Assembly (NCBI RefSeq): GCF_026723825.1
Contig: NZ_CP113519.1
Location: 992,001-1,056,000 of the forward strand
Direction of reading: 5' to 3'
Origin: Pseudomonas sp. GOM7
Lineage (GTDB): Bacteria > Pseudomonadota > Gammaproteobacteria > Pseudomonadales > Pseudomonadaceae
DNA length: 64,000 bases
The position numbers were made by a program, and so were the translations under genes. The notes under the pieces were generated by a model. That model made no database searches, had not been told where the DNA came from, and saw only the letters and a list, made by a program, of their open reading frames with translations. Within the stretch, counting starts at the first letter, position 1. Every line of letters starts with the position of its first letter. This document shows positions 26,212-35,501 of this stretch, piece by piece.

Positions 26212-27234
26212 ATGAATCAGAGTTTTCTCCTGGCTGCCGAACGGGTGCCCGTCGCATATGCCGAGGCGCTGCTGAGCCTTGCCGAGGAACTGGGCGTACC
26301 CCGTACCAGCCTGCTCGCCGCTGCTCGTGTCAGGCCCGAGATACTGGGCAATCCCGCAGAGCGCCTGTCCTTCGTCGACTTTCATCAACTCAGCCAGGCT
26401 GCACTCGAGCTTTGCCAGGAGCCGGCACTGGGGCTGATCCTGGGGCAGCGGCTCAACGTGTCCACCCATGGCATTCTTGGCTACGCCGTGCTGGCCAGCG
26501 CCAACCTGGGCAAGGCGCTGCAGTTCGCCTTGCGCTACTACCGGGTGCTGGGTCTGGCATTCGATCTGGAACTGGTCGAGCAGGGCGGCTATACCGAGTT
26601 GCGCGCGGTGGAAACCCTGCCCATGGGGATGCAGTCCTGCTTCGCCGCCGAAGGCTTGCTGAGCAGCATGCACACCATCGTTCGCTTCCTGCTGGCGGAC
26701 GATCTGCATGGCCTTGCCGTCGGCTTCGCCCATGCCCCGCCGCCTCATGCAGCGCGTTACAAGGAGGTGTTCGGCGTGCCTGTGCAGTTCGAGCAGGCCT
26801 ATCACTGGATGCGCTTGCCCAGCCATTACCTGCCGCGCCCCATGGCCCTGGCCAACCCCGCCACGGTGCAAATGTGCGAACGCCAGTGCGAAGCCCTGCT
26901 GGCTAGTCTCGACGTGCAGGACGAACTGCTCACGCGGGTTCGCCGCTTGCTGCTGGCGCACCCCGGTGATTTTCCCGACCTCGACGGCGCCGCGCAGGCG
27001 CTGCACACCAGTGCGCGCAGCTTGCGTAGGCACCTGGCGCAACTGGGCACCAGCTACCAGCAGGTGCTCGACGACGTGCGCCGTCGCCTGGCCCTGCAAT
27101 ACCTCAGCACCACCCACCTGCCACTGTTCGAGATCGCCCATCTGCTGGGCTACAGTGACCCCTCGAATTTCCGCCGTGCGTTCCGCAAGTGGACGGGTAA
27201 ACTGCCGAGTGAATACCGCCACGAGGACGTCTGA
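26212..27234 (+). CDS. AraC family regulator with AraC-type arabinose-binding-like N-domain
   Basis: 340 aa. The N-terminal domain (about 15-205) is of the type found in OruR/ArgR-like and many Pseudomonas catabolic regulators (STHGILGYAVLASANLGKALQFALRYYRVLG). The C-terminal double helix-turn-helix spans about 240-340 and ends HLLGYSDPSNFRRAFRKWTGKLPSEYR, the AraC signature. ATG 26212 is preferred, with ATG 26197 possible. It is divergent from the hydrolase-family gene and coupled to the MBL gene downstream (TGATG overlap). Such regulators often respond to lipid or amino-acid derivatives; the ligand is unknown. Confidence 0.9.
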   Translation: MNQSFLLAAERVPVAYAEALLSLAEELGVPRTSLLAAARVRPEILGNPAERLSFVDFHQLSQAALELCQEPALGLILGQRLNVSTHGILGYAVLASANLGKALQFALRYYRVLGLAFDLELVEQGGYTELRAVETLPMGMQSCFAAEGLLSSMHTIVRFLLADDLHGLAVGFAHAPPPHAARYKEVFGVPVQFEQAYHWMRLPSHYLPRPMALANPATVQMCERQCEALLASLDVQDELLTRVRRLLLAHPGDFPDLDGAAQALHTSARSLRRHLAQLGTSYQQVLDDVRRRLALQYLSTTHLPLFEIAHLLGYSDPSNFRRAFRKWTGKLPSEYRHEDV

Positions 27235-27878
27235 TGAACCCCGCAGCACCCGCGTTGATCCGCGAAACTTTCCCTGTCGGGCCTTTGCAGTGCAACTGCA
27301 CCATCATCGGTGATCCGCTCACGAAGAAGGCCATCGTGGTCGATCCGGGCGGCAATCCCGATCTGATCATGGCGCGGCTCGACGCGCATGGGCTCAAGGT
27401 GGTGAGCATCATCCACACCCATGCCCACCTCGATCATTTCCTCGCCTCTGGGCAGATGAAGGAAAAGACCGGTGCCACCTTGCATCTGCACAAGGACGAT
27501 CAGTTCCTCTGGGACAACCTGGAGATGCAGTGCCGCATGTTCGGTGTGCCCTACACGCCGGTGCCGGCGCCGGATCGCTGGCTGGCCGATGACGAGGAAC
27601 TGGCCTGCGGCTGTGGCGTGGCCCTGCACACCCCTGGGCATACGCCAGGTTCGATGAGCTTCTGGTTCGCCGAGGCCAAGCTGTTGATCGCCGGGGATAC
27701 CTTGTTCCGTCGCGGTATCGGCCGTACCGATCTGTGGGGAGGGGACTATGCCACCATCGAGCGCTCGATCAAACAGCGCCTGTACGCCCTGGACGAGGAC
27801 GCCACCGTGGTCACCGGGCATGGCCCCGACACGCGCCTGGGCGACGAGATGCGTGAGAACCCCTTTATTCGCGCCTGA
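27234..27878 (+). CDS. MBL-fold metallohydrolase (glyoxalase II-like)
   Basis: 214 aa. Metal ligands are visible in IIHTHAHLDHF (about residues 60-70), LHTPGHTPGSM (about 130), IAGDTLFRRGIGRTDL (about 150) and TGHGPDTRLGDE near the end. This is the B1-like HXHXDH zinc site shared by glyoxalase II, persulfide dioxygenase-like and YcbL proteins; the short length (no C-terminal helical domain) fits the YcbL group best. The ATG overlaps the AraC gene's TGA, so they are translationally coupled. Confidence 0.9.
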   Translation: MNPAAPALIRETFPVGPLQCNCTIIGDPLTKKAIVVDPGGNPDLIMARLDAHGLKVVSIIHTHAHLDHFLASGQMKEKTGATLHLHKDDQFLWDNLEMQCRMFGVPYTPVPAPDRWLADDEELACGCGVALHTPGHTPGSMSFWFAEAKLLIAGDTLFRRGIGRTDLWGGDYATIERSIKQRLYALDEDATVVTGHGPDTRLGDEMRENPFIRA

Positions 27879-27942
27879 TACGGCACTTATGGCTGTGTCG
27901 GCGCTCAAAAGGCCATCACCGCGTTACTTCTGGAGATGCTCT

Positions 27943-28611
27943 ATGTTCCGCTTGCCTCTCATCGCCCTGTGCTCCGGCGCTCTGCTGCTGTCTGGCTGTG
28001 CCTCGCAAAACCCCTACGACCAGAGTGCGCCGAGCTCCAACCGCACGGCCACCTATGGCGGTCTTGGGGCCTTGGCGGGTGCCGCTGCCGGTGCCTTGAT
28101 CAACCATGACAACCGTGGCAAGGGCGCGCTGATCGGTGCGGCGGTAGCGGGTGCCGCCGCTGCCGGTTACGGCTATTACGCTGATCGCCAGGAGGCCGAA
28201 CTGCGCCGCAGCATGCAGGGCACTGGCGTCGAGGTGCAGCGCCAGGGCGATGTGATCCAACTGGTCATGCCAGGCAACATCACCTTCGCCACCGACTCGG
28301 CGCAGATTTCCAGTAGCTTCTATCAACCTTTGAACAACCTGGCCAACTCCTTCCGCCAGTACAACCAGAACAGCATCGAGATTGTCGGTTACACCGACAG
28401 CACCGGCTCGCGCAGCCACAACATGGATTTGTCGCAGCGCCGTGCCCAGAGCGTGGCCGACTATCTGCTGGCGCAGGGTGTCGACTCGAGCCGTCTGAGC
28501 ACGCGCGGCATGGGGCCGGATAATCCGATTGCAAGCAACGATACACCGGACGGCCGGGCACAGAACCGTCGTGTCGAGGTGACGCTGCGGCCCTTGCCCG
28601 GCGTGCAGTGA
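27943..28611 (+). CDS. OmpA family lipoprotein, copy 1
   Basis: 222 aa. A lipoprotein signal ends in LLSGC (about Cys19). A glycine-zipper region follows (YGGLGALAGAAAGALI... GALIGAAVAGAAAAGYGYY, about 38-75). The C-terminal OmpA peptidoglycan-binding domain (about 105-218) includes IEIVGYTDSTGS, DLSQRRAQSVADYL and GRAQNRRVEVTL. It resembles YiaD. It anchors the outer membrane to peptidoglycan, judged from the domain. TGGAGA lies 8 nt before the ATG. A paralogue follows 97 nt downstream. Confidence 0.92.
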   Translation: MFRLPLIALCSGALLLSGCASQNPYDQSAPSSNRTATYGGLGALAGAAAGALINHDNRGKGALIGAAVAGAAAAGYGYYADRQEAELRRSMQGTGVEVQRQGDVIQLVMPGNITFATDSAQISSSFYQPLNNLANSFRQYNQNSIEIVGYTDSTGSRSHNMDLSQRRAQSVADYLLAQGVDSSRLSTRGMGPDNPIASNDTPDGRAQNRRVEVTLRPLPGVQ

Positions 28612-28636
28612 GGTCGCCCCGAAAAACACGAGGGAA

Positions 28637-28662
28637 CTTCGAGCCTTTCAATAGGCTCGAAG
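28637..28662 (+). other. Hairpin between the two OmpA-like genes
   Basis: Perfect 10-bp stem cttcgagcct / aggctcgaag with a 6-nt loop and no T tract. It may be an attenuator or mRNA-stabilising structure between the paralogues. Confidence 0.6.
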
Positions 28663-28707
28663 TACTCGGCTAATTAGCTGAATTCTCAAGTGTTTTAAGG
28701 ATATCTC

Positions 28708-29364
28708 ATGAAAATCTGGCGAAATCTGGCTGCCGCAACCGCAGTCATGGCCGTGCTGGCCGGCTGTACCACCAATCCCTATACCGGTGAGCGTCAGGCG
28801 GGCAAGGCCGGCATCTATGGCGGAATCGGTGCGGCCACTGGGGCGGTGATCGGCGCTGCCACTTCGAGCAAGAAGGACCGTGCCAAGGGCGCCTTGATCG
28901 GTGCGGCCGTCGGCGGCGCGGCGGGCGGCGGTTACGGCTACTATGTCGACACCCAGGAGGCCAAGCTGCGCCAGACCCTGCAAGGCACTGGCGTGCAGGT
29001 GCAGCGCAATGGCAATGACCTGAAGCTGATCATGCCTGGCAACATCACCTTCGCCAGCAACTCCGCCGATATCTCCAGCAGCTTCTACCCAACCCTCAAC
29101 TCCCTGGTGCTGGTTTTCAAGGAGTTCGACAAGAACGGCGTGAACATCGTTGGCCATACCGACAGCACCGGCTCGCAGTCACTCAATCAGAGTCTGTCGC
29201 AGCGTCGCGCGCAGAGCGTGGCCAGTTACCTGACGGCCAATGGTGTGCCAGCGCAGCGCATCTCGGCCTATGGCGCTGGCTCCAGCCAGCCGATCGCCAG
29301 CAATGCCAGCGAAGCCGGGCGGGCGCAGAACCGTCGCGTCGAGATCAACCTGCAACCGCTCTGA
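28708..29364 (+). CDS. OmpA family lipoprotein, copy 2
   Basis: 218 aa, paralogous to the gene before it across the whole length. It has a lipobox LAGC, the glycine-zipper (IYGGIGAATGAVIGAA... GALIGAAVGGAAGGGYGYY), the linker QGTGVQVQRNGNDLKLIMPGN and the OmpA domain with VGHTDSTGSQSLN and GRAQNRRVEINL. AAGGATATCTC precedes the ATG. The tandem arrangement suggests gene duplication with both copies kept. A hairpin (29385-29409) lies 20 nt after the stop. Confidence 0.92.
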   Translation: MKIWRNLAAATAVMAVLAGCTTNPYTGERQAGKAGIYGGIGAATGAVIGAATSSKKDRAKGALIGAAVGGAAGGGYGYYVDTQEAKLRQTLQGTGVQVQRNGNDLKLIMPGNITFASNSADISSSFYPTLNSLVLVFKEFDKNGVNIVGHTDSTGSQSLNQSLSQRRAQSVASYLTANGVPAQRISAYGAGSSQPIASNASEAGRAQNRRVEINLQPL

Positions 29365-29384
29365 TACGCCAATTTCTCTCCTCT

Positions 29385-29409
29385 CCAGCCCCTGCCATGC
29401 AGGGGCTGG
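29385..29409 (+). terminator. Possible terminator hairpin after OmpA copy 2
   Basis: 10-bp stem ccagcccctg / caggggctgg with a 5-nt loop. There is no T tract directly after it, so intrinsic termination is uncertain. Confidence 0.5.
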
Positions 29410-29540
29410 CTCGACTGTCTGTCGGTTATTTCCTGGCACAAGGCCATCCTCGAAAAGTCTGTCTAGACTACGCTCAATGAATGCGGAACGTTCGTACACG
29501 AATGCTGCGCGGTTGCTATTGGATGAGCGGGGGAAAATCA

Positions 29541-32500
29541 ATGGAGGGCAGCGTCGTTGCACCACCCAAGCCGTGGCGTCCCGTACTGTTGGCGCTGCTG
29601 CTGCTGTCGGTGCTCGCCGGGTTGCTGTTGTGGCAGTGGCAGGTCTATCAGGATCGGCAGGCCGAAGGGCATCAGCAGCGTTTTCAGCTCGAGGCGCAGG
29701 AGATAGGCCAGCAGGTGCTGGCGCGCATGCAGAGCTACGAGATGGTGCTGCGGGGTGTCTCCGGGCTGCTGATCGGCAGCGCTGACGTCTCGCAGGCGGA
29801 ATGGGATCGTGCCCTCGATCAGTTGCAACTGCAGGATCATTACCCCGGCATCCAGGCCGTGGCCTGGTCACGCTTCATCCGTGCCGAGCAGCTTGGGGAA
29901 TTTCTTGCCAGGCAGCGGGCACAAGGGCGTCTGGACTATCAGGTATTTCCCGAGGGAGAACGCCAGCACTACCTGCCCATCGACTACGTCAGCCCGCTGG
30001 ACTGGCGCAATCGGCGTGCGCTGGGGTTCGACATGTTCAGTGAGGCCGTGCGGCAAGCCGCCATAGAGCGGGCCATCGAGACGGGGGAGGCCAGTCTCAG
30101 CGGGCCAGTGGTATTGCGCCAGGAGACCGAAATCAACCAGCAGCCTGGGGTGTTGTTGTTTCTGCCGGTTTTTCAGTCTGGCAAGGCTCTGAACACCGCG
30201 CAGGAGCGCCGTGCAGCTCTGCTGGGATTGGTGCATGGGGCCTTTCGTATCCATGACCTGATCGAGGGCATTCTCGGGCTGCAGAGTCGCCGCTTCGATA
30301 TCGTTCTGGCCGATCGGCAGGCGAGCGATAGCCCCTTGCTCAGCATGGCGCGTCCGGGAGCATCGCAGCCGCCGCTGTTCGCCAGCCAGCAGGATCTGGA
30401 GCTGTATGGGCGTACCTGGTCACTGAAGGTGTTCGGCACCGCCGAGTATGAGCGTGCGGTCAACGCCGAAACTCGCCAGTTCAATCTCTGGGCTGGGGGG
30501 GCGGTGGCCGTGTTGCTGGCTCTGCTGGTCGGCAGTTATCTCTATCAGCGTGATCGCAAGCAGTACACGAGCGCGCTGGCCACCGCCAAGCTGAAGGAGC
30601 GCGAGGAGCGCTTCCGCCTGCTGATCGAGCGCCTGCCGGTGGCGACGCTGCTGTGCAGCGACTCAGGCCGCATCGAGATTGCCAACCGCAGCGCAGCCGA
30701 GTTGCTCGGCTGCACGGTGGCAGAGTTGATTGGCGAGTCCGTGCTGCGGGTGATCCCCAATCTCGAATCGCCTCATGACTTGCCGGCACAACTGGCCGAT
30801 TCCGACGAGCGCACGTTGCGCACGCTGCGTGGCGATTCGGTTCCGGTCAGCATCAGCCTGAACAGCCTCTACGAAGGCAGCGGATATCTGCTCAACCTGG
30901 TCGACCTGCGTGCACGCAAGGTGGCTGAAGAGCGCTTTCGTCTGGTGGTGGAGGCATCGCCCAATGCCATCTTGCTGGTCGATGGCATGGGGCGTATCGC
31001 CATGGTCAATCGCCAGACCGAACTGCTCTTCGGTTACGAACGCCAGGCGCTGCTCGGCGAGCCGGTGGAAATGCTCCTGCCCACCGCGCAGCGGGGCAAT
31101 CACGTGGCGTTGCGCCGGGGTTATCAAGCCATGCCCGAGCAGCGCCGCATGGGCGGCAATCGCGAGCTCTTCGGGCAGCATCGAGAGGGGCGCATGATCC
31201 CACTGGAAGTGGGGCTGTCACCTATACGCAGTGGTGACGAGAACCTGGTGCAGGCGGTGATCATCGACATCAGCGAGCGCAAGGCGGCCGAACACAAGCT
31301 GCGCGATCAGGCCGAGCAACTGTTGTTGGCCAACCGCTACAAATCCGAGTTTCTCGCCAACATGTCCCATGAGCTGCGCACGCCGCTCAACAGCATCCTG
31401 ATTCTCAGCGACCAGCTCCGCCAGAACGTGGCGGGCAACCTTACCGAGAAGCAGACCAAACATGCCGATATCGTCTATCGCGCCGGCAGCGATCTGCTGC
31501 AACTGATCAACGACGTACTCGATCTGGCCAAGGTCGAGGCGGGGCGCATCCAGATCAAGCTGGAACCGATCAACATGCAGGACGTGCTGGTGGAACTGGA
31601 TGCCAGCCTGCGTCCGATGGCCGAGGTCAAGGGCCTGCGTCTGCATACCCAGCTCGATGCCGGTGTGCCGCGCGTGGTGCATACCGACCGCGTGCGTCTG
31701 CATCAGATCCTGCGCAACCTGCTGTCCAACGCGCTCAAGTTCACCGACAGAGGCGAGGTGACGCTGACCGTGAGTAGCGAGGGGCGCCAGACCGACGAGC
31801 GCGAGTTGCTGTGTTTCTGCGTTCAGGATACCGGCATCGGCATCGATCCCGCGCAGCACGAGCAGGTGTTCCAGGCCTTCCAGCAGATCGACGGTTCCAC
31901 CAGTCGCCGCTTCGGTGGCACCGGCTTGGGTCTGGCCATCACTCGGCAACTGGTGATGGCCCTCGACGGTGACATCAGCTTGCAGAGCACGCCGGGGCAA
32001 GGCTCTGCCTTTACCGTCCGGCTGCCGGTACAGACGGCCTCTGCTAGCGTCCCCGAGGCGCAGTACGAGGCACCACAGCGGGCCGGTGAGGGGCCGCCGC
32101 TGCTGATTGTCGAGGACGATGCCAATTTCGCCGCGGTGATCGCTGAAGAGGCCCATGCTCATGGGTTTTCCAGCGTGCAGTGCCGCACTGGGTTGCAGGC
32201 TCTCACGCTGTTGCAGCACGAGACCTTCGCGGCGGTGATCCTCGACATTCTCTTACCCGATCTCAGTGGCTGGCAGCTCTTTCGTCGTCTGCGTGCCCAG
32301 CCGAGCCACCGCTATACGCCAGTGCACATCATCTCTTGCGTACCGCAACCGGCGGGCTGGAATGACGACGGTACGCGCTATCTGGTCAAACCCATCGGCC
32401 GTGATGAGCTGGAGCAGGTTTTCGTCGAGCTGGGCCATGGCTCTCTGCAGGAGCGCAGCCTGCTGCTGGTGGAGGATGTCGAGGCCGAGCGCGAGCATTA

Positions 32501-33257
32501 TCGCGAGCAACTGACGCAACTGGGCTTGCAGGTCACCGCCTGCGCGGATGCCGAGCAAGCCTGTGCTTGCTATGCACAAGGCAGCTTCGCCGCCCTGGTG
32601 ATCGACCTCGATCTGCCCGAGCAGGATGGCTTCGTCCTGCTCGACAGGCTCAACCAGATACGCCCGTTGCAAGGCACGCGGGTGGTGATCAATACCGGTG
32701 TCGACGTCACCCAGCAGAGCCTGCAGCGCTTGCGTCGCTACAGTGCGGTGGTGGTGTGCAAGCAGGGTGAGGACAGTGAGGCGCTATGCCGTGCCGTGCA
32801 GGGGTTTCTCGGCGATGTGCGTGCGCCGGAGCCGACGCAGGTGATCCACAGCCCTCTGCAAGGGCGACGCATCCTGCTGGTGGATGACGATGTGCGCAAT
32901 CTCTACGCCATGACGGCGCTGCTCGACGAGGTGGGGTTGTGCGTGACGGCGGTCAAGGATGGTCTGGAGGCCATCGCCAGTTTTCAGCAGGAGCCCTTCG
33001 AGCTGATCCTGATGGACATGGCCATGCCCAACATGGACGGCTACACGGCCACGCGCCTGCTCAAGGAGGAGCATGACTGCGGCGTTCCCATCATCGCTCT
33101 CACGGCCCACGCCATGAAAGGTGATCGCGAGAAATGCATCGCCGCGGGCGCTGACGACTATATGGCCAAGCCGGTCAAGCGTGATGAGTTGCTGGTGCTA
33201 CTGGAGCGCTGGCTGGGGGCGTCTGTCGGGGCGCCTTCTGGCAATGATCTAAGCTGA
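29541..33257 (+). CDS. Hybrid histidine kinase: CHASE, two PAS, HisKA, HATPase, three receivers
   Basis: 1238 aa from the ATG at 29541 (GGGGGA 7 nt upstream; upstream in-frame starts lack one). Two membrane helices (about 14-33 and 322-341) flank a periplasmic CHASE sensor (about 60-250). Then come PAS domains (about 365-475 and 480-595), HisKA with SHELRTPLNS (His610), HATPase with DTGIGI and FGGTGLGLAI, and receivers with phospho-acceptors near Asp902, Asp1022 and Asp1159. No HPt domain is visible, so phosphate must pass to another protein. The next gene, 15 nt later, encodes a receiver-GGDEF-EAL protein, a likely partner. Confidence 0.93.
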   Translation: MEGSVVAPPKPWRPVLLALLLLSVLAGLLLWQWQVYQDRQAEGHQQRFQLEAQEIGQQVLARMQSYEMVLRGVSGLLIGSADVSQAEWDRALDQLQLQDHYPGIQAVAWSRFIRAEQLGEFLARQRAQGRLDYQVFPEGERQHYLPIDYVSPLDWRNRRALGFDMFSEAVRQAAIERAIETGEASLSGPVVLRQETEINQQPGVLLFLPVFQSGKALNTAQERRAALLGLVHGAFRIHDLIEGILGLQSRRFDIVLADRQASDSPLLSMARPGASQPPLFASQQDLELYGRTWSLKVFGTAEYERAVNAETRQFNLWAGGAVAVLLALLVGSYLYQRDRKQYTSALATAKLKEREERFRLLIERLPVATLLCSDSGRIEIANRSAAELLGCTVAELIGESVLRVIPNLESPHDLPAQLADSDERTLRTLRGDSVPVSISLNSLYEGSGYLLNLVDLRARKVAEERFRLVVEASPNAILLVDGMGRIAMVNRQTELLFGYERQALLGEPVEMLLPTAQRGNHVALRRGYQAMPEQRRMGGNRELFGQHREGRMIPLEVGLSPIRSGDENLVQAVIIDISERKAAEHKLRDQAEQLLLANRYKSEFLANMSHELRTPLNSILILSDQLRQNVAGNLTEKQTKHADIVYRAGSDLLQLINDVLDLAKVEAGRIQIKLEPINMQDVLVELDASLRPMAEVKGLRLHTQLDAGVPRVVHTDRVRLHQILRNLLSNALKFTDRGEVTLTVSSEGRQTDERELLCFCVQDTGIGIDPAQHEQVFQAFQQIDGSTSRRFGGTGLGLAITRQLVMALDGDISLQSTPGQGSAFTVRLPVQTASASVPEAQYEAPQRAGEGPPLLIVEDDANFAAVIAEEAHAHGFSSVQCRTGLQALTLLQHETFAAVILDILLPDLSGWQLFRRLRAQPSHRYTPVHIISCVPQPAGWNDDGTRYLVKPIGRDELEQVFVELGHGSLQERSLLLVEDVEAEREHYREQLTQLGLQVTACADAEQACACYAQGSFAALVIDLDLPEQDGFVLLDRLNQIRPLQGTRVVINTGVDVTQQSLQRLRRYSAVVVCKQGEDSEALCRAVQGFLGDVRAPEPTQVIHSPLQGRRILLVDDDVRNLYAMTALLDEVGLCVTAVKDGLEAIASFQQEPFELILMDMAMPNMDGYTATRLLKEEHDCGVPIIALTAHAMKGDREKCIAAGADDYMAKPVKRDELLVLLERWLGASVGAPSGNDLS

Positions 33258-33272
33258 TGTTAGGAGTGAGCC

Positions 33273-35444
33273 GTGCACGGGCATAAGGACAGAGGTGGAG
33301 CGCTGGCGATGAACAGGAACGCTGCCATGGCTGACAGGCAGACCCTGTTGGTGGTGGACGACCGCGAGGAGAACCTCGAGGCCATGCGTGCCCTGCTGGA
33401 AGAGGGTGAGTGGCAGTTGCGCTGCGTGAGTTCGGGGGAGCAGGCGTTGCGCTGCCTGCTCGAGGAGGACGTGGGCCTGGTGCTGCTCGACGTGCAGATG
33501 CCCGGCATGGATGGCTTCGAGGTGGCTCGCCTGATGCGCGGCAACCCCCGCACCCGCCTGACGCCCATCATCTTCGTTTCCGCCATCGCTCAGACGCAGG
33601 ATGCCGTGCTGCGTGGCTACAGCAGCGGGGCAGTGGATTTTCTGCTCAAACCCTTCGACCCGACCATGCTGCGGCACAAGATCCACAGCCTGCTGGAGCA
33701 CGAACGCAATCGCAGCGATCTGTTGCAGCTGACCCAGCAACTCGATCGTGCCCGCGCCTTCAATGCCTCGGTGCTGGACAATGCCGCCGAAGGCATCATG
33801 GTGGTGGGCCAGGATGGGCGAATCCAGTTCGCCAACCCAGCCATGGCGCAGATGCTCGACGGCGAGGTGGGGGATCTGGAGGGCAGTGACTTCATGTCCT
33901 TCCTGAGAGCGCCTTCGACCAGCGGGGGATGGCTGCACTCGGAGTTCTACCAGCACTTCAAGCGTGATGAGACCTATCGCGAGCACGAGGCCATGCTGCG
34001 TACCTTCAAGGGTGGGCTGCTGCCGGTGGCCTTGTCCTGCTCGCCGCTGCCACGCTCACAGCACGCCATGGTGATCATCGCGCTGGACATGTCGGTGGTG
34101 CGCAACCTGCACGCGCAGCTCGAGTCGCAGGCGGTGACCGATTCGCTGACCGGCCTGCTCAACCGCCGGGGGTTCCACCAGGCCCTGGAGTCGGCCTTGG
34201 CGCGGATCGAACGCAGTGGTCAACGGGTGGCCGTACTCTATCTGGATCTGGACGGTTTCAAACGCATTAACGACTCCCTGGGGCATGCGGCCGGTGACCA
34301 GCTACTGCGGCGTGTCGGCGAGCAGCTCAAGTCCTGCTTGCGCCCTTACGACAGCCTGGCGCGTATCGGCGGTGACGAGTTCACCGCCTTGCTGGACAAC
34401 CTCAGCCACCCCGAGGACGCCGCCAAGGTGGCAGAGAAACTGATCGAGATGATTTCCGTCAGGCATCGCATGGCGGGGGTGGATTTCACCCTGGGCGCCA
34501 GTGTCGGCATCGCCTGCTTCCCCGAATGTGGGCAGAGCGTCGAGGGCCTGCTGCGTGCAGCCGATATGGCCATGTACGAGGCCAAGCGTGCCGGGCGCCA
34601 GCAGTATCGCTTCTTCTCGCCGGAGATGAATGGCCGTGCGCGTTCGCGCCTGTTGCTCGAGGAAAGCCTGCGGCATGCCATCGAGAACGATGATTTCAGG
34701 CTGGTCTATCAGCCCCAGTACCACATGGCGACAGGCCGGCTGCGTGGTTTCGAGGCGCTGTTGCGCTGGCAGCACCGGGTGGCCGGCACGGTGGCGCCGA
34801 ATGTCTTCATCCCGCTATTGGAGGAGACCCAGCTCATCAATCGTCTGGGGCCGTGGATCTTCCGCGAGGGTGCCAGGCAGCTCGCCGATTTCAGGCAGCG
34901 CTTCGGCGAGGAGCTGGTGCTGAGCATCAACGTCAGCCCGGTGCAGTTCGGCATGCCGCATCTGGTCAGCGATCTGCAGCAGGTGCTCGAGACCCATTGC
35001 CTGCATCCCAGCCAACTGGAGGTGGAAGTCACCGAGAGTGCGTTGATGCAGGATCTGGAGCGCACCCAGGCGCAACTGCGCCACCTGCGCGAACTGGGCG
35101 TGAGAATCGCCATCGACGATTTCGGTACCGGCTATTCATCCCTGGCCTATCTGCGCCACTTCGAGCTGGATACGCTGAAGATCGACCGTCTGTTCATCGC
35201 CAACATGCTCGATTCACCCCGCGATGCCGCCGTGGTCAGCACCATCATCGATCTGAGCCAGAATCTGGGCCTGGAGGTGATTGCCGAAGGGGTGGAAACC
35301 CAGGAGCAGCGTGACTGGCTGGTTGCCCATCATTGCGGTGTCATGCAGGGGTTTCTGGTGGCACCTGGCATCGCCGCCGATGCCGCACTGCAGGTGCCGG
35401 CGCAACTGGACTGGGCGCGGCTCCCTTTGCCGCGGCCTGATTGA
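33273..35444 (+). CDS. Response regulator with PAS, GGDEF and EAL domains
   Basis: 723 aa if translation starts at the GTG at 33273, which has AGGAG 6 nt upstream; an ATG at 33309 has only GGAG at 9 nt. Receiver domain first (about 15-135, LLDVQMPGMDG, Asp73), then PAS (about 160-270), an intact GGDEF motif (366-370, diguanylate cyclase) and an intact EAL motif (494-496, within GFEALLRWQ), with the downstream DDFGTGYSSL and metal-binding residues of active phosphodiesterases. It could therefore make or degrade cyclic-di-GMP. The kinase directly upstream probably phosphorylates its receiver (inference). Confidence 0.93.
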   Translation: MHGHKDRGGALAMNRNAAMADRQTLLVVDDREENLEAMRALLEEGEWQLRCVSSGEQALRCLLEEDVGLVLLDVQMPGMDGFEVARLMRGNPRTRLTPIIFVSAIAQTQDAVLRGYSSGAVDFLLKPFDPTMLRHKIHSLLEHERNRSDLLQLTQQLDRARAFNASVLDNAAEGIMVVGQDGRIQFANPAMAQMLDGEVGDLEGSDFMSFLRAPSTSGGWLHSEFYQHFKRDETYREHEAMLRTFKGGLLPVALSCSPLPRSQHAMVIIALDMSVVRNLHAQLESQAVTDSLTGLLNRRGFHQALESALARIERSGQRVAVLYLDLDGFKRINDSLGHAAGDQLLRRVGEQLKSCLRPYDSLARIGGDEFTALLDNLSHPEDAAKVAEKLIEMISVRHRMAGVDFTLGASVGIACFPECGQSVEGLLRAADMAMYEAKRAGRQQYRFFSPEMNGRARSRLLLEESLRHAIENDDFRLVYQPQYHMATGRLRGFEALLRWQHRVAGTVAPNVFIPLLEETQLINRLGPWIFREGARQLADFRQRFGEELVLSINVSPVQFGMPHLVSDLQQVLETHCLHPSQLEVEVTESALMQDLERTQAQLRHLRELGVRIAIDDFGTGYSSLAYLRHFELDTLKIDRLFIANMLDSPRDAAVVSTIIDLSQNLGLEVIAEGVETQEQRDWLVAHHCGVMQGFLVAPGIAADAALQVPAQLDWARLPLPRPD

Positions 35445-35501
35445 GGCCGCTAGCTACCGAGGCCTTCCGAGCCGTAGCCCGGATGCCTCCAGGTCTATCG
35501 C

